From Chloroflexota bacterium (GTDB lineage Bacteria; Chloroflexota; UBA6077), in assembly GCA_021788565.1 (NCBI GenBank), contig JAJYKO010000310.1, forward strand, positions 1-6,691: a DNA stretch of 6,691 nucleotides. The letters are read 5' to 3'. Below are positions 4,957 through 6,691 of the stretch, piece after piece (within the stretch, counting starts at the first letter, position 1; the number at the start of each line of letters is the position of its first letter). The position numbers and the translations under genes were made by a program. Under the pieces are notes generated by a model that was not told where the DNA came from, did no database searches, and saw only the letters and a list, made by a program, of their open reading frames with translations.

Positions 4957-5020
4957 CTGTAGGGGCGGGGCGCTGTACCCGCCCGCCCGGACGGGCCGGG
5001 AGAGCCGCCGGCCCCTACAG
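4957..5020. repeat. Two-unit REP/BIME-like palindrome, TGTAGGGG ends outward
   Basis: The ends CTGTAGGGGC (4957-4966) and GCCCCTACAG (5011-5020) are a perfect 10-bp terminal inverted repeat, and complementarity continues imperfectly to the middle. Each half is the same hairpin unit seen at 3832-3900: GGGCGGG/CCCGCCC in the left half and, read from its TGTAGGGG end, GGGCCGG/CCGGCCC in the right. The order is tail to tail, opposite to the other copy. It lies 23 bases beyond the korB stop, between two convergent genes, where it could block or end transcription from both sides. No T-tract is present on either strand. Confidence 0.7.
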
Positions 5021-5043
5021 CGTCAAATCTTGCGTGCCGCAGC

Positions 5044-5910
5044 TTAGCTGAAGCGGTCGAACAGCGACTCCAGCAGGTTGGTGGCGTCTTCAGACGCACC
5101 GGCCTTCTGCCTTTCCAGCCCTTCCTCGAAGGTAGGGATCTCCTCCTTGTAGAACACCCCCAGGTAGAGCGGGTCCGGGGAGACAGCCATCTTCATCGCT
5201 TCCCCCAGGCTTGTGGCATCGTGATCGCTCGGCAGGCGCTCCGTCTGTTCCCGATAGAACTTGAAAGTGTTCACCTTGTTGAAGGTCGTACAGGGGCTGA
5301 AGACGTCGATCACCGCGAAGCCCTGGTGATCCATCCCCTGTACGATCAGCTCCGCCAGTTCCTTGGGCTGGCCCGAGAATCCCCGGCCCACGAAGGTCGC
5401 GCCACTCGTCAACGCGAGCAGCAGTGGATTGACAGCCCTTTCTATGCTTCCCCGCGGCGTCGTCTTGGTGGTAAAGCCAACACGGCTCGTGGGCGAGGTC
5501 TGCCCCTTGGTCAGCCCATAGATGCTGTTGTCCATGATGACGTAGGTGACGTTGACGTTCCGGCGGGCGGCGTGAATGAAATGGTCGCCGCCGATGGCGA
5601 AGGCATCCCCGTCACCACCCATAACCAGCACCGGTACATCCGGTCTGGCAGTCTTGAGACCCGTGGCCACGGGCATCGTCCGACCGTGGACGCTGTGGAA
5701 GCCGTAGGTAGCCACGAAGAATGGCAGACGGCTGGAGCAACCGATTCCCGAAACCACCACCAGGTCCTTGGGATCGTAGCCCTTCTCCCGCATCGCATTG
5801 TACGCAGCGTTGAGCACACCGTAGTCCCCGCAGCCTGGACACCATGTTGGCTTCTCGTCGCTCCTGTAATCGTCTACCGTTCGCTCGACAACGGCTATGT
5901 TATCCGACAT
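5044..5910 (-). CDS. korB: 2-oxoacid:ferredoxin oxidoreductase, beta subunit
   Basis: The 288-residue beta subunit, which binds thiamine pyrophosphate and one [4Fe-4S] cluster. With KorA it converts a 2-oxoacid plus CoA to acyl-CoA and CO2 while reducing ferredoxin in the cytoplasm. Cysteines 24 and 27 (TWCPGCGDY), 58 (GIGCSSR) and 207 (VFSPCTTFN) have almost the spacing of the four cluster ligands of the archaeal Sulfolobus enzyme. The thiamine motif is GGDGDAFAIGGDHFIHAARR (98-117), closed by N128 in IMDNSIYGLTKGQTSPTS. HSVHGRTMPVATG (72-84) is also typical. The length suits KorB/OforB rather than the longer PorB types; 2-oxoglutarate preference is inferred. ATG 5910 has GAGGAGG (complement of 5920-5926) nine bases upstream, inside korA. 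The 11-base overlap with korA indicates translational coupling. Confidence 0.95.
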   Translation of the reverse strand: MSDNIAVVERTVDDYRSDEKPTWCPGCGDYGVLNAAYNAMREKGYDPKDLVVVSGIGCSSRLPFFVATYGFHSVHGRTMPVATGLKTARPDVPVLVMGGDGDAFAIGGDHFIHAARRNVNVTYVIMDNSIYGLTKGQTSPTSRVGFTTKTTPRGSIERAVNPLLLALTSGATFVGRGFSGQPKELAELIVQGMDHQGFAVIDVFSPCTTFNKVNTFKFYREQTERLPSDHDATSLGEAMKMAVSPDPLYLGVFYKEEIPTFEEGLERQKAGASEDATNLLESLFDRFS

Positions 5911-6691
5911 GGTGCCCAGCCTCCTCGATCGCCCTCACGATGTCTGCCACCTTGAAGGGAGCGCCGCCGTAGCGGCTCAGCTTGACGAAATCTCGATGGT
6001 ACCGGGCAGCCAGCAGATCCGCGAACTGCCCCGTGTAGTTTGCCTCCGGAACGATAACGACCCTCTTGCTCCGGACGAATTCGGCCAACTGGTGATCCGG
6101 GAGCGGCCACAGCATCTTGGGGGCGATCGCATCCACGGCAATGCCCTTCTCCCGAGTTTGCTCCACCGCCTCGGCCACCGGCCCGAGGGAGGAGCCCCAG
6201 GTCACGATGCCTATCTCTGCTGCGGGATCGCCGAACCGATCAGCCGGAGGAGCATCCTGAGCGGCGGCGTTCATCTTACGGAACCGCTTTTCCGTCATCT
6301 GTTGATGGGAGAGCACGTCGTAGCGCGGGCGGCCCCGTTCGCTGTGCTCGAGGCCCGTGGCCACGTACTGGCCGCCAGCCTGGCCCGGCACGCTCATGGG
6401 GGAGACGCCGCTCTCAGTGAGGGCATAGCGTTTGAATTCGCCGCCCTGTCCATTCTCGGGGCTTCCGTCCGGGTCGTACAGCAACCGGGACTTGAGCTGG
6501 ATCTCGGAGAGATGGGGCCTCGCGATCCTCTCGGTTCGGGTCGCCAGTATCGTGTCCGACAGGAGGATCACGGGGACCTGGTACTGTTCCGCCAGGTTGA
6601 AGGCATTGATCGCCTGCGTAAAGCAGTCGCCGACGGAGGTGGGAGCCAGGACTATCCGCCCGATGTCGCCGTGGCCACCGGAGACCGCCAG
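5900..6691 (-). CDS. korA: 2-oxoacid:acceptor oxidoreductase, alpha subunit (3' part)
   Basis: The C-terminal 263 residues of KorA; the frame is open to the right edge at 6691, so the start and the gamma-like N-terminal domain (full KorA is usually about 600 residues) lie outside. The visible part begins LAVSGGHGDIGRIVLAPTSV, continues DCFTQAINAFNLAEQYQVPV and ILLSD (the pyrimidine-binding-fold region), then VPGQAGGQYVATGLEHSERG, a standard KorA segment. A final domain has EIGIVTWGSSLGPVAEAVE, MLWPLP and VVIVPEANYTGQFADLLAARY. Codons upstream of the internal GTG at 6571 are clearly family sequence, so that GTG is not the start. The stop overlaps korB by 11 bases, so the two form one operon transcribed right to left. 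Confidence 0.95.
   Translation of the reverse strand: MAVSGGHGDIGRIVLAPTSVGDCFTQAINAFNLAEQYQVPVILLSDTILATRTERIARPHLSEIQLKSRLLYDPDGSPENGQGGEFKRYALTESGVSPMSVPGQAGGQYVATGLEHSERGRPRYDVLSHQQMTEKRFRKMNAAAQDAPPADRFGDPAAEIGIVTWGSSLGPVAEAVEQTREKGIAVDAIAPKMLWPLPDHQLAEFVRSKRVVIVPEANYTGQFADLLAARYHRDFVKLSRYGGAPFKVADIVRAIEEAGHHVG

Noticed and set aside
3832..5020. CRISPR array or transposon ends formed by the repeated GTAGGGG units
   Set aside because: Only four units in two separate inverted pairs, no regular spacers, no transposase gene and no target-site duplication are present.
5221..5955. 244-residue plus-strand open frame opposite korB
   Set aside because: It lies antisense to a clearly identified korB, lacks recognisable domains and is a GC-driven shadow frame.

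Overview
The window is a high-GC bacterial stretch. It carries a SCO1664-family kinase-like gene, a DUF3090-family gene, a hydroxypyruvate isomerase-type TIM barrel, an ACT-DUF5612-type protein and a KorAB-type 2-oxoacid:ferredoxin oxidoreductase. SCO1664 and DUF3090 proteins are, from memory, mainly actinobacterial and chloroflexotal. Together with KorAB, the ACT protein and short GTAGGGGCGG-type palindromes, this points to a Chloroflexota-like (or less likely actinobacterial) chromosome. That assignment is inference. No plasmid, phage, tRNA, rRNA or CRISPR signature is visible.

Layout. Bases 1-218 hold minus-strand coding-like sequence broken by an amber codon. A 65-residue PspC-domain membrane protein follows on plus (258-455), then a G/C-rich spacer with a long-range inverted repeat, then the SCO1664-family gene (583-1392, plus). 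Four bases later, on minus, ends a hydroxypyruvate isomerase-like gene (1397-2197). Divergent from it is the DUF3090-family gene (2332-2841, plus), closed by two tandem hairpins.

Bases 2842-4143 are a gene-poor, repeat-rich island. It holds the last ~60 residues of a sensor histidine kinase (minus, otherwise gone), an EGEAPAEP-type palindrome, one plausible 85-residue small ORF with a good ribosome binding site, a large palindrome built from two hairpin units, and three tandem small hairpins. A well-formed promoter (TTGACA-17-TATCCT) then drives an ACT-domain/DUF5612-type protein (4144-4812). This gene converges on korB, with a second two-unit palindrome between them. korB (5044-5910) and the 3' part of korA (5900-6691, running off the right edge) form a minus-strand operon with an 11-base overlap.

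How the genes fit together. KorAB oxidatively decarboxylates a 2-oxoacid (probably 2-oxoglutarate) to an acyl-CoA and reduces ferredoxin. The isomerase belongs to glyoxylate/hydroxypyruvate metabolism. SCO1664 and DUF3090 are conserved partners of unknown function, here separated by the antisense isomerase gene. The most notable non-coding signal is four related hairpin units, arranged as two inverted pairs, with compensatory base changes in their stems: a REP/BIME-like element.
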